Source of the DNA: an uncultured Arachnia sp.
Lineage (GTDB): Bacteria; Actinomycetota; Actinomycetes; Propionibacteriales; Propionibacteriaceae
Length of the DNA: 64,000 bases
Assembly: GCA_947493995.1 (NCBI GenBank)
Contig: CANLTJ010000003.1
Span: 217,298 to 281,297, forward strand
Direction of reading: 5' to 3'
This document shows positions 8,396-17,394 of the stretch, one piece after another (position 1 is the first letter of the stretch; each line of letters starts with the position of its first letter). The translations under genes and the position numbers were made by a program. The notes below the pieces were generated by a model, which saw nothing but the letters and a program-made list of their open reading frames with translations, was not told the DNA's origin and did not search any database.

Positions 8396-9643
8396 TCAGG
8401 CCTGCTGGAACTCCTTGAGCGTCTCACGCGCCTGGTCGAGCCATGAGGTGTATGTGTCGAGGGACTTCGAGGCGTCCCGGGCCCGGCGGGCGTCACCGGC
8501 TGCTTCGGCATCCTCCACATCGCGCTTCAGCTTGTCCACCTGTGCCTGGAAGAGGGCGACGGTGTCCTCGGCGCGTTTGCGCGCCTCCGGATCCGTGCGG
8601 CGCCACTGTTCGGCCTCCATGCCTGCCACCTTGTCACCCAGGGTCCGGACCCGGGAGTCCAGCTCCCGCATGGAGCCGCGGGGGACGTGTCCCAGCTCAT
8701 TGAATCGGGTCAGGAACTCGCGGTGGATGGCCTTGGCCCTGTCCACGTCCTGCAGATCGGCCAGATCGGCCTCCACCTTGTCCAGCAGGGCCAGCTTGGC
8801 CTTCAAATTCTCGGACTGCTCCCCATCGGCAGCGCTCTGCGCGGCGCTGCGCGCGTCGAAGAACTGATCCTGAATCGCCCGGAAGCGCGCCCAGAGGGCG
8901 TCGTCGTCGGAGCGTCGCGCGCTGCCGGCTGCTTTCCAGCGCGCCATCAGGTCCCGGAACGCCCCGGAGGTGGGGCCCCAGTCCGTGGAGGAGGCGAGGG
9001 GCTCAGCCTCTTTGATGATCTGCTCCTTGAGAGCCTTGACCTCGTCGCGGCGACTGTTCAGCTCGGAGAAGTGCGCCTTCCGGCGGCGGGTGTAGGTGGT
9101 GCGCGCGGTGGAGAATTTGTGCCACATCTCGTTGTCGGTGGTGCGATCGATGCGGGGCAGCGCCTTCCACTCCTCAAGGAGGGCGCGGAAGCGGTCCACC
9201 CCGCCACGCCAGTCGTTGCCGGCGGCGAGCTTCTCCGCCTCATCCACCATAGCCTGCTTGGAGGCGATGGTGGCGGCGTTCTGTTCCGCGCGAGCCTTCC
9301 TGCGTGCCTCGATCTGTGCCGGGAGAAGTTCTTCGATTCGTTCCAGATCCCGCAACAGAGCTTGGAGGTCTCCCACGGCGTTCGCGTTCTCCACGGCGGT
9401 GCGCGAGGTGGCGATGGCCTTGCGTGCGTCCTCTGGCGACATCGCCGTCGCCTTCACCCGGGACTCCAGCAGGCTGATTTCCGCCGCGAGGTTCTCGTAG
9501 CGGCGGGTGTAGAAGGCCATCGCCTCCTCGGGCGTCGCATCCGGCACCTGCCCCACGTTGCGTTCACCGTCGGCAGTCCGGACCCATACGGTGCCATCGT
9601 CGTCGACGCGACCGAAGTCCGAGGGCGCTTGCTTATCGCTCAT
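8396..9643 (-). CDS. DUF349 domain coiled-coil protein
   Basis: A 415-residue, highly charged, helix-rich protein with repeated segments containing W-x(n)-D/E-x-LW and F patterns (for example DNEMWHKFSTARTTY and DDALWARFRAIQDQFF), the hallmark of DUF349 repeats. Family function is unclear; it is commonly found next to rel/hisS in Actinomycetota, and the E. coli relative YfjX/other DUF349 proteins are not a safe guide. It is convergent with rel, whose stop is 27 bases away. The start is taken as ATG at 9643 (MSDKQAP); the frame is open upstream, but a TANNNT box lies exactly 13 bases before this codon, pointing to a leaderless message. Confidence 0.85.
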   Translation of the reverse strand: MSDKQAPSDFGRVDDDGTVWVRTADGERNVGQVPDATPEEAMAFYTRRYENLAAEISLLESRVKATAMSPEDARKAIATSRTAVENANAVGDLQALLRDLERIEELLPAQIEARRKARAEQNAATIASKQAMVDEAEKLAAGNDWRGGVDRFRALLEEWKALPRIDRTTDNEMWHKFSTARTTYTRRRKAHFSELNSRRDEVKALKEQIIKEAEPLASSTDWGPTSGAFRDLMARWKAAGSARRSDDDALWARFRAIQDQFFDARSAAQSAADGEQSENLKAKLALLDKVEADLADLQDVDRAKAIHREFLTRFNELGHVPRGSMRELDSRVRTLGDKVAGMEAEQWRRTDPEARKRAEDTVALFQAQVDKLKRDVEDAEAAGDARRARDASKSLDTYTSWLDQARETLKEFQQA

Positions 9644-9650
9644 GGACACC

Positions 9651-9656
9651 AATCTA
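9651..9656 (-). promoter_or_regulatory. Leaderless-type -10 element for the DUF349 gene
   Basis: TAGATT on the minus strand begins 13 bases before the ATG at 9643, so transcription would start at about the A of the start codon. The same spacing recurs before other genes in the window. Confidence 0.45.
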
Positions 9657-9714
9657 GCCCGATAGGCTGGCTCCGTGCTCATCGAGGGCGATCCCGTGTC
9701 TCCGCTGCGAGCGA

Positions 9715-9720
9715 TAGCAT
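9715..9720 (+). promoter_or_regulatory. Leaderless-type -10 element for the hisS leader ORF
   Basis: TAGCAT begins 13 bases before the ATG at 9728, matching the spacing of the other leaderless-type promoters here. It would start the transcript on the short ORF ahead of hisS. Confidence 0.4.
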
Positions 9721-9727
9721 GGGTCAG

Positions 9728-9790
9728 ATGCGCGGGGGATTCCCCGGGTCGCCCTGCAGGCAGGGCACACCATTGATGACCGCAACGTGA
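9728..9790 (+). CDS. Putative 20-residue leader peptide upstream of hisS
   Basis: A short ORF reading MRGGFPGSPCRQGTPLMTAT starts at the predicted transcription start. Its TGA (9788-9790) overlaps an in-frame hisS GTG at 9787 as GTGA, and is 20 bases before the ATG at 9811. The ORF contains two consecutive hairpins: GGGG-ATT-CCCC at 9735-9745 and GCCCTG-CAGG-CAGGGC at 9751-9766. It has no histidine codons, so it is not a classical His attenuator. It may couple or tune hisS translation. No homologue is recognised and the ORF is short enough to be chance. Confidence 0.35.
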   Translation: MRGGFPGSPCRQGTPLMTAT

Positions 9791-9810
9791 GAAGTGAGAC
9801 ACCCCGGACG

Positions 9811-11139
9811 ATGCCACGCCCCAAGCCGATCTCCGGCTTTCCCGAGTTCCTGCCCGCTGACCGCATGGTCGAGCAACGCGTGCTGGAGATCATCGCCACC
9901 ACCGCCGAACTCCACGGACTCGCCTCGGTGGAGACGCGTGCCGTGGAACCGCTGACGCAGCTGACCCGCAAGGGAGAGATCGACAAGGAGATCTACGTCG
10001 TCCGCAGGCTGCACGCGGAGGCTGGCGACGCGGACGAGCTGGCGCTGCACTTCGATCTGACCGTCCCGTTCGCCCGCTACGTCCTGGAGAACTCGGGACA
10101 CCTGCACTTCCCGTTTCGCCGCTACCAGATCCAGAAGTCGTGGCGCGGGGAGCGGCCGCAGGAGGGGCGCTACCGCGAGTTCACGCAGGCCGATCTGGAC
10201 ATCGTCGGTTTTCAGAGCCTCGCTCTGCACCACGACGCGGAACTGCCGCTGGTTGCCCTGGAGGCCTTCGAGCGCATGCACCGGGACCTCGGGCTGCCCC
10301 CGGTACTCATGCGGCTCGGAAACCGGAAGCTGGCGCAGGGGTTCTACGCCGGTCTGGGAATCGACGACCCCAGTGCCGTGCTGCAACGCGTGGACAAGCT
10401 GGACAAGATCGGGCCGGACGCTGTCGCGCTCCTGCTGAGCGAGCAGTTGGGGATGGATGCGTCTCAGGTGTCGGCAGCTCTCGCGCTGGCACATATCCGC
10501 TCCACCGATCCATCCTTCGCGGACGAAGTGATGCAGCTGGGCGTCGAGAACCCGCTTCTCGAGGAGGGGATTGCAGAGGTCGCCAGTGTGCTGGAGGCCG
10601 TGTCAGCGCAGTTCCCCGGCCGCATCGCCGCCGACCTGCGCATCGCCCGCGGGCTGGACTACTACACGGGCACCGTCTACGAGACCGAGCTGGTGGGATA
10701 CGAGAGCATCGGCAGCATCTCCGGTGGTGGTCGCTATGACGCTCTGGCCAGCGACGGGAAGAACAGCTACCCGGGCGTCGGCCTGACCATCGGTGTCACG
10801 CGCATCCTCGCCCCCCTGCTGGGACGGGGGCTGCTGAGCGCCGACCGTTCCGTTCCCAGCTGTGTACTCGTGGCCGTCGACGACGAACAGAGCCGGTCGG
10901 CCGCGAATGAGGTGGCACGCTCGCTGCGTGCGCGCGGTATCCCCAGCGAGGTGGCGCCGAAGGCGGAGAAGTACGGCAAGCAGATCCGCCACGCAGATCG
11001 TCGCGGAATCCCGTTCGTCTGGTTCGGAAATTCAGTCAAGGACATCCGCACCGGCGTTCAGGAGCAGGCCGATCCCACGACGTGGGAGCCCCCGGCGAGC
11101 GACCGCAGACCAACGATTGTCCACCGATTCACTGCTTGA
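9811..11139 (+). CDS. hisS: Histidyl-tRNA synthetase
   Basis: HisRS charges tRNA-His. The 442-residue class II enzyme has motif 2 [20 protein letters not shown] (about 107-126), the histidine-binding signature [12 protein letters not shown] (about 280-291) and motif 3 around GGGRYDAL, and ends in an anticodon-binding domain. It belongs to the form with the N-terminus [16 protein letters not shown] 9811 matches that N-terminus; a GTG at 9787 is in frame and overlaps the leader-ORF stop, so the longer form is possible. No strong ribosome-binding site precedes either. aspS follows after 41 bases, the usual pairing. Confidence 0.93.
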   Translation: MPRPKPISGFPEFLPADRMVEQRVLEIIATTAELHGLASVETRAVEPLTQLTRKGEIDKEIYVVRRLHAEAGDADELALHFDLTVPFARYVLENSGHLHFPFRRYQIQKSWRGERPQEGRYREFTQADLDIVGFQSLALHHDAELPLVALEAFERMHRDLGLPPVLMRLGNRKLAQGFYAGLGIDDPSAVLQRVDKLDKIGPDAVALLLSEQLGMDASQVSAALALAHIRSTDPSFADEVMQLGVENPLLEEGIAEVASVLEAVSAQFPGRIAADLRIARGLDYYTGTVYETELVGYESIGSISGGGRYDALASDGKNSYPGVGLTIGVTRILAPLLGRGLLSADRSVPSCVLVAVDDEQSRSAANEVARSLRARGIPSEVAPKAEKYGKQIRHADRRGIPFVWFGNSVKDIRTGVQEQADPTTWEPPASDRRPTIVHRFTA

Positions 11140-11180
11140 CGAAACCATTGACCAGCAACAACGAAGGAACAGGAATTCAC

Positions 11181-13004
11181 ATGCTTCGCACCCACAGGGC
11201 CGGGGAACTGCGCGCAGAACACGCAGGGGAGAAAGTCGTTCTGACCGGCTGGGTGGCCAAGCGCCGTGACCACGGTGGTGTGGCCTTCATCGATCTCCGG
11301 GACGCGTCAGGCGTCGCGCAGGTTGTCGTGCGTGACGAGATCCTGGATTCCTCCGGCGCCCACGATCTGCGCAACGAGTTTTGCATCCAGGTGACCGGTG
11401 TCGTCGAACAGCGCCCCGAGGGAAACGCCAACCCGGACCTGCCCACGGGGGAGATCGAGGTGGCGATCTCCGAGCTGGAGGTCCTGAACACGTCTGCGCC
11501 ACTGCCCTTCCAGATCGACGAACGAAGCGGTGTGGGAGAAGAAGCCCGCCTGAAGTACCGCTACCTGGACCTTCGCCGCCCCGCGCCAGCCGAGGCGCTC
11601 CGCCTGCGCTCAGCGGTCAACCGCGCCGCGCGCAACGTGCTTGATCAGCGCGATTTCCTGGAGATCGAGACCCCCACCCTGACCCGCTCCACACCGGAGG
11701 GAGCCCGGGACTTCCTGGTCCCCGCGCGCCTCGCCCCCGGCTCCTGGTACGCGCTTCCGCAGTCGCCGCAGCTGTTCAAGCAGCTGCTGATGGTGGCCGG
11801 TATGGAGCGCTACTACCAGATCGCCCGGTGCTACCGGGATGAGGACTTCCGCGCCGACAGGCAACCGGAGTTCACCCAGCTGGACGTCGAGATGAGCTTC
11901 GTGGACCAGGACGATGTCATCGAACTGGCCGAGGCCGTCATCACGGAGGTGTGGGCGCTCAAGGGGCATGAACTGCAGCCACCCTTCCCGCGGCTGACCT
12001 TCGCAGACTCGATGGATCGCTACGGCTCGGACAAGCCAGATCTCCGCTTCGACCTCGAGATCACCGAACTGACCGACCTCTTCGCCGGTACCGCGTTCCG
12101 CGTGTTCCAGGCTCCCTACGTGGGTGCCGTGGTCATGCCGGGCGGGGCGTCGCAGCCCCGTCGGACCTTTGACGCGTGGCAGGAATGGGCGAAGCAGCGC
12201 GGTGCCAGAGGCCTTGCCTACGTGACCCTGGCCGACGACGGTACGCTTGGTGGCCCCGTCGCGAAGAACCTCTCGGAGGCTGAGCTCTCCGCCCTGCCCG
12301 GACTGACCGGAGCCGCCCCCGGAGACTGCATCTTCTTCGCCGCCGGTCCCCGCACCGCGCAGCAAACCCTGCTGGGCGCGGCCAGGGATGAGATCGGCCG
12401 ACGCTGCGGGCTCATCGATGAGGACGCCTGGAGCTTCCTCTGGGTGGTGGACGCGCCACTGTTCAAGCCCACCAACGAGGCGCTCAGCGATGGCGACGTG
12501 GCGATGGGCGATTCCGCCTGGACCGCTGTGCACCACGCCTTCACCTCGCCCAAGCCGGACTGCATGGACACCTTCGACACGGATCCGGGCAACGCATTGG
12601 CCTATGCCTACGACATCGTCTGCAACGGCAACGAGATCGGCGGCGGTTCCATCCGTATCCATCGTCGCGACATCCAGGAGCGGGTCTTTCGAGTGATGGG
12701 GATCGGTGAACAGGAGGCGCAGGAGAAGTTTGGCTTCCTCCTGGACGCATTCGCTTTCGGCGCCCCACCCCACGGAGGGATCGCCTTCGGTTGGGACCGG
12801 ATCGTGGCGTTGCTCAGCGGATCGGACTCCATTCGCGACGTCATCGCCTTCCCCAAGACCGGCAATGGGTACGACCCACTCACGCAGGCCCCGGCGCCGA
12901 TCACCGCGCAGCAGCGCAAGGAAGCCGGGGTGGACGCCAAGCCGGTGGCCAAGGAGCCCAAACCCGCCACGGCAGAGTCGGCTCCCCCCATGGAAGTTCC
13001 CTGA
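11181..13004 (+). CDS. aspS: Aspartyl-tRNA synthetase
   Basis: AspRS charges tRNA-Asp (and in many bacteria tRNA-Asn). The 607-residue bacterial-type enzyme has an N-terminal OB anticodon domain ([15 protein letters not shown]), catalytic motif 2 [18 protein letters not shown], a GAD insertion domain in the middle, and motif 3 [14 protein letters not shown]. The last 35 residues are a Lys/Pro/Ala-rich tail. The ATG follows a GAAGGAACAGG stretch. Whether the enzyme also misacylates tRNA-Asn cannot be decided here, since no gat genes are in the window. It converges with the EamA gene. Confidence 0.95.
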   Translation: MLRTHRAGELRAEHAGEKVVLTGWVAKRRDHGGVAFIDLRDASGVAQVVVRDEILDSSGAHDLRNEFCIQVTGVVEQRPEGNANPDLPTGEIEVAISELEVLNTSAPLPFQIDERSGVGEEARLKYRYLDLRRPAPAEALRLRSAVNRAARNVLDQRDFLEIETPTLTRSTPEGARDFLVPARLAPGSWYALPQSPQLFKQLLMVAGMERYYQIARCYRDEDFRADRQPEFTQLDVEMSFVDQDDVIELAEAVITEVWALKGHELQPPFPRLTFADSMDRYGSDKPDLRFDLEITELTDLFAGTAFRVFQAPYVGAVVMPGGASQPRRTFDAWQEWAKQRGARGLAYVTLADDGTLGGPVAKNLSEAELSALPGLTGAAPGDCIFFAAGPRTAQQTLLGAARDEIGRRCGLIDEDAWSFLWVVDAPLFKPTNEALSDGDVAMGDSAWTAVHHAFTSPKPDCMDTFDTDPGNALAYAYDIVCNGNEIGGGSIRIHRRDIQERVFRVMGIGEQEAQEKFGFLLDAFAFGAPPHGGIAFGWDRIVALLSGSDSIRDVIAFPKTGNGYDPLTQAPAPITAQQRKEAGVDAKPVAKEPKPATAESAPPMEVP

Positions 13005-13022
13005 ACCACGCCGTCGCGGACC

Positions 13023-13904
13023 TCAGCTGACGGAGGGGACGTCGGGGGTGGCGCGGGTTCCGCGCAGCGCGCCCATGCTCGCGGCCACCACGCACACCAT
13101 GGCCGCGATCTCGACCCCGCGGAGTTCTTCGGAGAGCACCAGCCACGCCAGTAATGCGGCGGCTGCGGGTTCGAGGCTCATCATGATCCCGAACACACCT
13201 CGGTTCATGGTGCGCAGGGCCCGCAACTCCACGGCGTAGGGGATCACCGAGCCGAGTAGACCGAGCGCGAGCCCCCACGCCCACACCTCAGGATCTCGCG
13301 CCCACGCCGTCGTTCCGCCCGAGAGGGTGGCCAGCACCGCGGGCAGGAGCAGGAGCGTACCCACCCAGGAAGAGATGGTCACCGCCGTGGCGCCAGCCCA
13401 GTACTGCGATGCCCTCCCGGCCGTCACGATGTAGGCGGCCCAGCAGGCCCCGGCGAAGAGTGCAAGAGCAACACCGACGGGGTCGAGGTCTCCGGGGGTG
13501 AACCCGAGCAGCGCGACGCCCACGGCGGCCAGTCCTGCCCAGATGAAGTCCTTGACGCGCCGGGAGCCAGCCACGGCCACACCGAGCGGACCCAGGAACT
13601 CGAAGGTCACCGCCATCCCGATGGGGATCCGATCAATGGCCATGACGAAGGAAGTATTCATCAGTGTGAGGCTCAGCGCGTAGACCAGTACGCGTCGCCA
13701 CTCCATCCAGGTTCGGCCACTGAGGCGGGGCCGGGCGAACAGGCCAAGGACCAGTCCACTGGTCAGCAGACGCAGCCACACGACGATCCAGGGGGGCGCC
13801 AACTCGAAGAGCTGTTTGGCGAAGGACGAACCCAGCTGCACCGAGGCAATGGATACGAGCAGCAGCAGCTCGGGTCGAATGCGTGGCAGCGGCGGGTTCG
13901 TCAC
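13023..13904 (-). CDS. EamA/RhtA-type drug-metabolite transporter
   Basis: A 293-residue membrane protein with about ten hydrophobic helices and two EamA repeats. The first repeat ends with the EFLGPLGVAVAGSRR segment typical of the RhtA (threonine/homoserine exporter) branch. It probably exports amino acids or similar small molecules; the substrate is unknown. The start is GTG at 13904, since the upstream ATG is followed directly by a stop. A TACAAC box begins 13 bases before it. Its stop is 19 bases from the aspS stop (convergent). It lies in an accessory strip with an MFS pump. Confidence 0.85.
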   Translation of the reverse strand: MTNPPLPRIRPELLLLVSIASVQLGSSFAKQLFELAPPWIVVWLRLLTSGLVLGLFARPRLSGRTWMEWRRVLVYALSLTLMNTSFVMAIDRIPIGMAVTFEFLGPLGVAVAGSRRVKDFIWAGLAAVGVALLGFTPGDLDPVGVALALFAGACWAAYIVTAGRASQYWAGATAVTISSWVGTLLLLPAVLATLSGGTTAWARDPEVWAWGLALGLLGSVIPYAVELRALRTMNRGVFGIMMSLEPAAAALLAWLVLSEELRGVEIAAMVCVVAASMGALRGTRATPDVPSVS

Positions 13905-13940
13905 ATCAATCGTTGTATCGCATGAGTGGCCATCGCGTCC

Positions 13941-15164
13941 TCAATCGAGGCTGACCTGGAGCGATCGCGGGCGGATGATGGTCCAGAGGAATACTGCGGC
14001 GAGCGCACCGCAGATCAGCATCGCCACACCCATCGGGGCAGCGCTTGTCAGCGGAGCCAGACCGATCAGCGGCCCGACCGTAGCAGCGGCCGACATGTTC
14101 AGTGCACCCATCAGTGATGCCGCCACGCCAGAATCCTGCCGGTGATGCTGCAGCCCCAGCACCTGGAGGTTGGGCGGGCAGGCTCCGAAGCTCATCGTGA
14201 AGAAGAACATGCACGGCACCAGTGGAATCCAGGAGTCGGAGATCGCATTGACAGCCAGCAGCGCCGCCGAGGCCAGCACCATCCCGGATGTGGCGAGGAT
14301 CAGTACCCGGTGGGGGCCGATACGAGGTGACAGACGGCTACCCGTCTGCACCCCCACGAAGACCCCGACGGAGCAGACAGCGAAGACGGCTCCGAACCCG
14401 CGCGGGGACAGACCGAAGACCTCCTGCAGCAAGACTGAGGAGGTCGTGACGTAGGAGAACAGGCCAGCGAACGCTGCGGCACCGGTCAGCCAGGCGCCAA
14501 CGAAGATCCGGTCATTCAGCACGCGTCGGTAGGCGCTGCCCAGCTGCTTCCACCCGCCGGTGGTGCGCTCGGCGACTGGGCGCGTCTCCACGATGAGGAG
14601 CCAGACGAGCGCGACGATGGAGAGACCGTAGAGGGCCAGTGCCCAGAACACTCCTCGCCATGAGACGAACGTCACCATCCATGAGCCCACCAGTGGGGCG
14701 ACGATGGGAGCCAGGCCGCTGATGAGTGCCAGGCGGGAGAGCATGACGACGAGACGTCGTCCCTCGAAGAGGTCGCGCGCCATGGCCATGGCCACCACGG
14801 CACCGCCCGCCGCGCCGAGACCCTGCAGGGCGCGCATCGCCGTCAGGAACTCGACGCCCGGTGAAATGGCCACCAGTACGGACGCGGTGACGTGCAGTGA
14901 GCTCATGGCCATCAGCGGCAGTTTGCGACCGAGCCGATCGCTCAGCGGTCCCACCAGGAGCTGGCCGAGTGCAAACCCCAGCGTCGTGGCGGAAAGGGTG
15001 ACCTGCACCTGCGCGTCGTTGATGAGGAGATCCTGCTTGAGCGCCGGGAAGGAGGGGAGGTAGAGGTCGATCGTGAAGGGTCCCAGCGCCGTCAGGAGTC
15101 CGAGCGCGACAATGATGGCGATCCGCCGACGTCGGCTGAAGCGGTCACCGAGCTGGGCGGACAT
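13941..15164 (-). CDS. Bcr/CflA-family multidrug MFS transporter
   Basis: A 407-residue major facilitator with about 12 helices. The first helix and loop read LGPFTIDLYLPSFPALKQDL, the signature of the Bcr/CflA (DHA1) drug:H+ antiporter group, followed by the MFS motif A region GPLSDRLGRK. It likely expels drugs such as bicyclomycin or chloramphenicol-like compounds; the substrate is inferred from family only. ATG 15164 is chosen because CAGGAG lies eight bases upstream on the minus strand. It is divergent from the luciferase-like gene, sharing a 146-base promoter region. Confidence 0.88.
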   Translation of the reverse strand: MSAQLGDRFSRRRRIAIIVALGLLTALGPFTIDLYLPSFPALKQDLLINDAQVQVTLSATTLGFALGQLLVGPLSDRLGRKLPLMAMSSLHVTASVLVAISPGVEFLTAMRALQGLGAAGGAVVAMAMARDLFEGRRLVVMLSRLALISGLAPIVAPLVGSWMVTFVSWRGVFWALALYGLSIVALVWLLIVETRPVAERTTGGWKQLGSAYRRVLNDRIFVGAWLTGAAAFAGLFSYVTTSSVLLQEVFGLSPRGFGAVFAVCSVGVFVGVQTGSRLSPRIGPHRVLILATSGMVLASAALLAVNAISDSWIPLVPCMFFFTMSFGACPPNLQVLGLQHHRQDSGVAASLMGALNMSAAATVGPLIGLAPLTSAAPMGVAMLICGALAAVFLWTIIRPRSLQVSLD

Positions 15165-15310
15165 GTGGGGACTCCTGTGGTCACGGGGAAAGAAAAGGCC
15201 GCATCCTTCGAAGGGGAGCGGCAACGGTGCAACCTCAACACTCTACGCCATGGAAACCCATGCCGAAGAGGCCAGAGGGACCGCTTGCTCGGCATGGTTC
15301 CATGGGGAGC

Positions 15311-16327
15311 ATGAGCACAACACCGTCAGCCATCCGCGTTCCACTGTCCATCCTGGATCTTGTCTCCGTCTCCACGGGTCAGAGCGTTGCTGATGCGATT
15401 GAAGCCTCCATGCAGTCGGTGGAAGCTGCCGACGAGCTGGGATACAGGCGTGCCTGGTTTGCAGAACACCACAACACTGCGGCCGTCGCATCCTCGGCAA
15501 CCGCAGTCCTGGTGGGACAGGCAGCCGCACGGACACGCAGAATCATCGTCGGCTCCGGCGGTGTCATGCTGCCCAATCATGCTCCCCTGATGGTGGCGGA
15601 GGACTACGGAACACTCGGCGCAATGTTTCCGGGGCGGGTGGAACTGGGCCTCGGACGTGCGCCCGGCACCGACCACATGACCGCCAGAGCCCTGGCCCGT
15701 TCCGATGCCTCACCGAATGCGTTCGTCTCCAACGTGACGGATCTTCACGACTGGTTCACCACAGGAAGGGCGTCCTCCGGGCTGCGGGCAGGTGTGGCCG
15801 CCGGAAGCAGGATCCCGATGTGGATACTGGGATCCTCCACGGCAGGCGCACAGATCGCCGCCCACCTGGGTTTGCCGTACTCGTTCGCCTCACACTTCGC
15901 TCCGGATGCCCTCCTGCCGGCCATTGAGCTGTACCGCAGCCGCTTCAACCCGGACGCCCCGACAGCGCAGAGTGTCGAACCCCACGTCATGGTGGGCGTG
16001 AACGTGCTCGCCGCGGACAGTGACGCCGAGGCCCACCACCAGTTCAGCACGGTCCAGCGCATGTTCCTCGCGCTGCGACGCACCGGTGGCCGCGATGCGC
16101 TGCTGCCGCCGGGAGAGGTGGACGGCACCGAGGATGAGATGGCCATGATGGAACACATGCTGCGGATCAGCGCCATTGGCTCCGCGGACACTGTGGTTGC
16201 CCAGCTCGAGTCGCTCGTGGAGCAGACGGGAGCCAACGAGCTGATCACCGTCACCTATGCCCATGACCCGGAAGTCCGCATGAGGTCGCAGCAGCTGACA
16301 GCGGAGACGTGGGGTCTCTCCGCCTGA
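15311..16327 (+). CDS. Luciferase-like (LLM-class) flavin-dependent monooxygenase
   Basis: A 338-residue TIM-barrel protein of the bacterial luciferase-like superfamily, subgroup MsnO8/alkanal monooxygenase-like. It begins VPLSILDLVSVSTGQS and contains AWFAEHHNTAAVASSATAVL and FPGRVELGLGRAPGTD, all typical. Such enzymes use reduced flavin to oxidise small organic substrates; the substrate here is unknown. ATG 15311 has GGGGAGC just ahead; another ATG at 15302 is in frame. It is divergent from the MFS pump and convergent with the DUF559 gene. Confidence 0.85.
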   Translation: MSTTPSAIRVPLSILDLVSVSTGQSVADAIEASMQSVEAADELGYRRAWFAEHHNTAAVASSATAVLVGQAAARTRRIIVGSGGVMLPNHAPLMVAEDYGTLGAMFPGRVELGLGRAPGTDHMTARALARSDASPNAFVSNVTDLHDWFTTGRASSGLRAGVAAGSRIPMWILGSSTAGAQIAAHLGLPYSFASHFAPDALLPAIELYRSRFNPDAPTAQSVEPHVMVGVNVLAADSDAEAHHQFSTVQRMFLALRRTGGRDALLPPGEVDGTEDEMAMMEHMLRISAIGSADTVVAQLESLVEQTGANELITVTYAHDPEVRMRSQQLTAETWGLSA

Positions 16328-16367
16328 GACGGATCTGGTTCGCAACCCTCGGTGCGCACGTCTCAGG
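16323..16367. terminator. Inverted repeat between convergent genes, possible terminator
   Basis: CCTGAGACG (16323-16331) and CGTCTCAGG (16359-16367) are perfect reverse complements separated by 27 bases that themselves contain GGTT-CGC-AACC. It spans the stop of the luciferase-like gene and lies just before the DUF559 stop. There is no T-run, so bidirectional termination is only a guess. Confidence 0.35.
16334..16347 (+). repeat. Left copy of a 14-bp inverted repeat flanking the DUF559 gene
   Basis: TCTGGTTCGCAACC here is an exact reverse complement of 17349-17362. The two copies enclose the DUF559 gene with little else (1,029 bp outer edge to outer edge). Confidence 0.6.
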
Positions 16368-16374
16368 AGCCCGC

Positions 16375-17235
16375 TCAGCGCAAGTTGCGAACTCGATTCG
16401 GCCGCCGGGCGCATTCACGCACCCTTTGTTCCACGGTCGGAACCAGCTGGTCCAGAGTTCGATGTGTGAAATGCAGCACCTCCCATCCCGCGAGGGTGAG
16501 GGCGTTCCAACGCAACCTGTCCGAGTCGAACGCTGCCCGCTGTGAATGGTGTTCCCACCCATCGAGTTCGATGGCGATTCGCTCGACGACCATCGCGACG
16601 TCGACGAAGCATCTCCCCATATTCGTGCTGACCGGATAGTTGGTGCGCCATCCGGTGATGTGAGCGGCGCGAAGCATGGTGTGCGCTTCGCGTTCCAGCG
16701 GTGACCACGGTGAATCCCTGGACTCATGCAGCAGGATGCGCCGCACGGTGTTTCCGTTGCTGAACTTTATTTGGTCCAGAGCGCCATTCACTTGTGCGAG
16801 CGTGCTGGCGCCGCGTCGCAATGCCTCGCAGATGGCATTGCCGTCGCCGGCGCTTGTCATTTCAAGGACTGACAAAGCCGGGTTGGCCGTTCGTGCCCTG
16901 CCCACGTCGATCACGAGGTTCTCCGGTACCGCCTTGGTGGTCACGCGCAGCCACGGTCGCGGACACCGTGAGCGGGTTCCGGATACAAGGATCGTCTCGG
17001 AGCGACATTGTGGCCACCATGTGAGCCTCGCCGCAGCGTGTCCAAGGAAGATTGCGTTCGGATCCCACAATGCCACTGCCTCCGTCCGCGTTGCGAAGGA
17101 GTCCTCGATCCCGGACCACGTGTAGACACCCGGAAGGACGCGTCTCAGATGTCCTCTGCGGAGCAAGTGGTCAATGTGGCCGATCAATGTCGGGTGGTCC
17201 CTGCGTGCGAAGATCGGGGGAAGGTATGCGTTCAT
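16375..17235 (-). CDS. DUF559 nuclease-fold protein with AbiEi-like N-terminal region
   Basis: A 286-residue protein of unknown role. The N-terminus (about 8-40, LIGHIDHLLRRGHLRRVLPG) resembles the winged-helix region of AbiEi-type antitoxins. The C-terminal about 110 residues are a DUF559/Vsr-like PD-(D/E)XK domain: SPLERE, then VDVAMVVERIAIELDGWEHH, then DRLRWNALTLAGWEVLHFT, with the expected Asp and Glu-x-Asp residues present. It may be a DNA-binding or DNA-cleaving protein, possibly mobile or defence-linked; no partner toxin gene is adjacent. ATG 17235 is preferred for its AAGG site; an ATG at 17277 is in frame. Inverted repeats lie on both sides (see findings). Confidence 0.72.
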   Translation of the reverse strand: MNAYLPPIFARRDHPTLIGHIDHLLRRGHLRRVLPGVYTWSGIEDSFATRTEAVALWDPNAIFLGHAAARLTWWPQCRSETILVSGTRSRCPRPWLRVTTKAVPENLVIDVGRARTANPALSVLEMTSAGDGNAICEALRRGASTLAQVNGALDQIKFSNGNTVRRILLHESRDSPWSPLEREAHTMLRAAHITGWRTNYPVSTNMGRCFVDVAMVVERIAIELDGWEHHSQRAAFDSDRLRWNALTLAGWEVLHFTHRTLDQLVPTVEQRVRECARRPNRVRNLR

Positions 17236-17302
17236 GCCGGATACCTTGGTCACCCCACCGGCAGGATCACCGCTCATGCACAGGGATAAATCTCACGGTT
17301 TG

Positions 17303-17312
17303 GGTTCGCAAC
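17303..17312 (+). repeat. Extra copy of the GGTTCGCAAC motif upstream of DUF559/rarA
   Basis: GGTTCGCAAC lies 46 bases (start to start) before the inverted copy at 17349, between the divergent DUF559 and rarA genes. Another inverted 9-mer (GTTGCGAAC, 16384-16392) lies in the last codons of the DUF559 gene. Confidence 0.45.
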
Positions 17313-17348
17313 TTCAGCCGAATCGGTGTTTTCAGCGCAGGACGGCCT

Positions 17349-17362
17349 GGTTGCGAACCAGA
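17349..17362 (-). repeat. Right copy of the 14-bp inverted repeat flanking the DUF559 gene
   Basis: GGTTGCGAACCAGA is the reverse complement of 16334-16347. It overlaps the place where a -35 element for rarA would be expected. Confidence 0.6.
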
Positions 17363-17381
17363 ACCCGCCGCACCGCATGAC

Positions 17382-17387
17382 TAGAGT
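17382..17387 (+). promoter_or_regulatory. Leaderless-type -10 element for rarA
   Basis: TAGAGT begins 13 bases before GTG 17395. The same hexamer and spacing precede metH. Confidence 0.45.
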
Positions 17388-17394
17388 GAGTTTC

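Noticed and set aside
9644..9810. T-box leader for hisS
   Set aside because: No T-box sequence (GGGTGGNACCGCG type) or specifier stem is present; nor before aspS or alaS.
16337..16392. tRNA-like T-arm (GGTTCGCAACC)
   Set aside because: Resembles a T-stem and loop, but no acceptor stem, D-arm or anticodon arm can be drawn around it.
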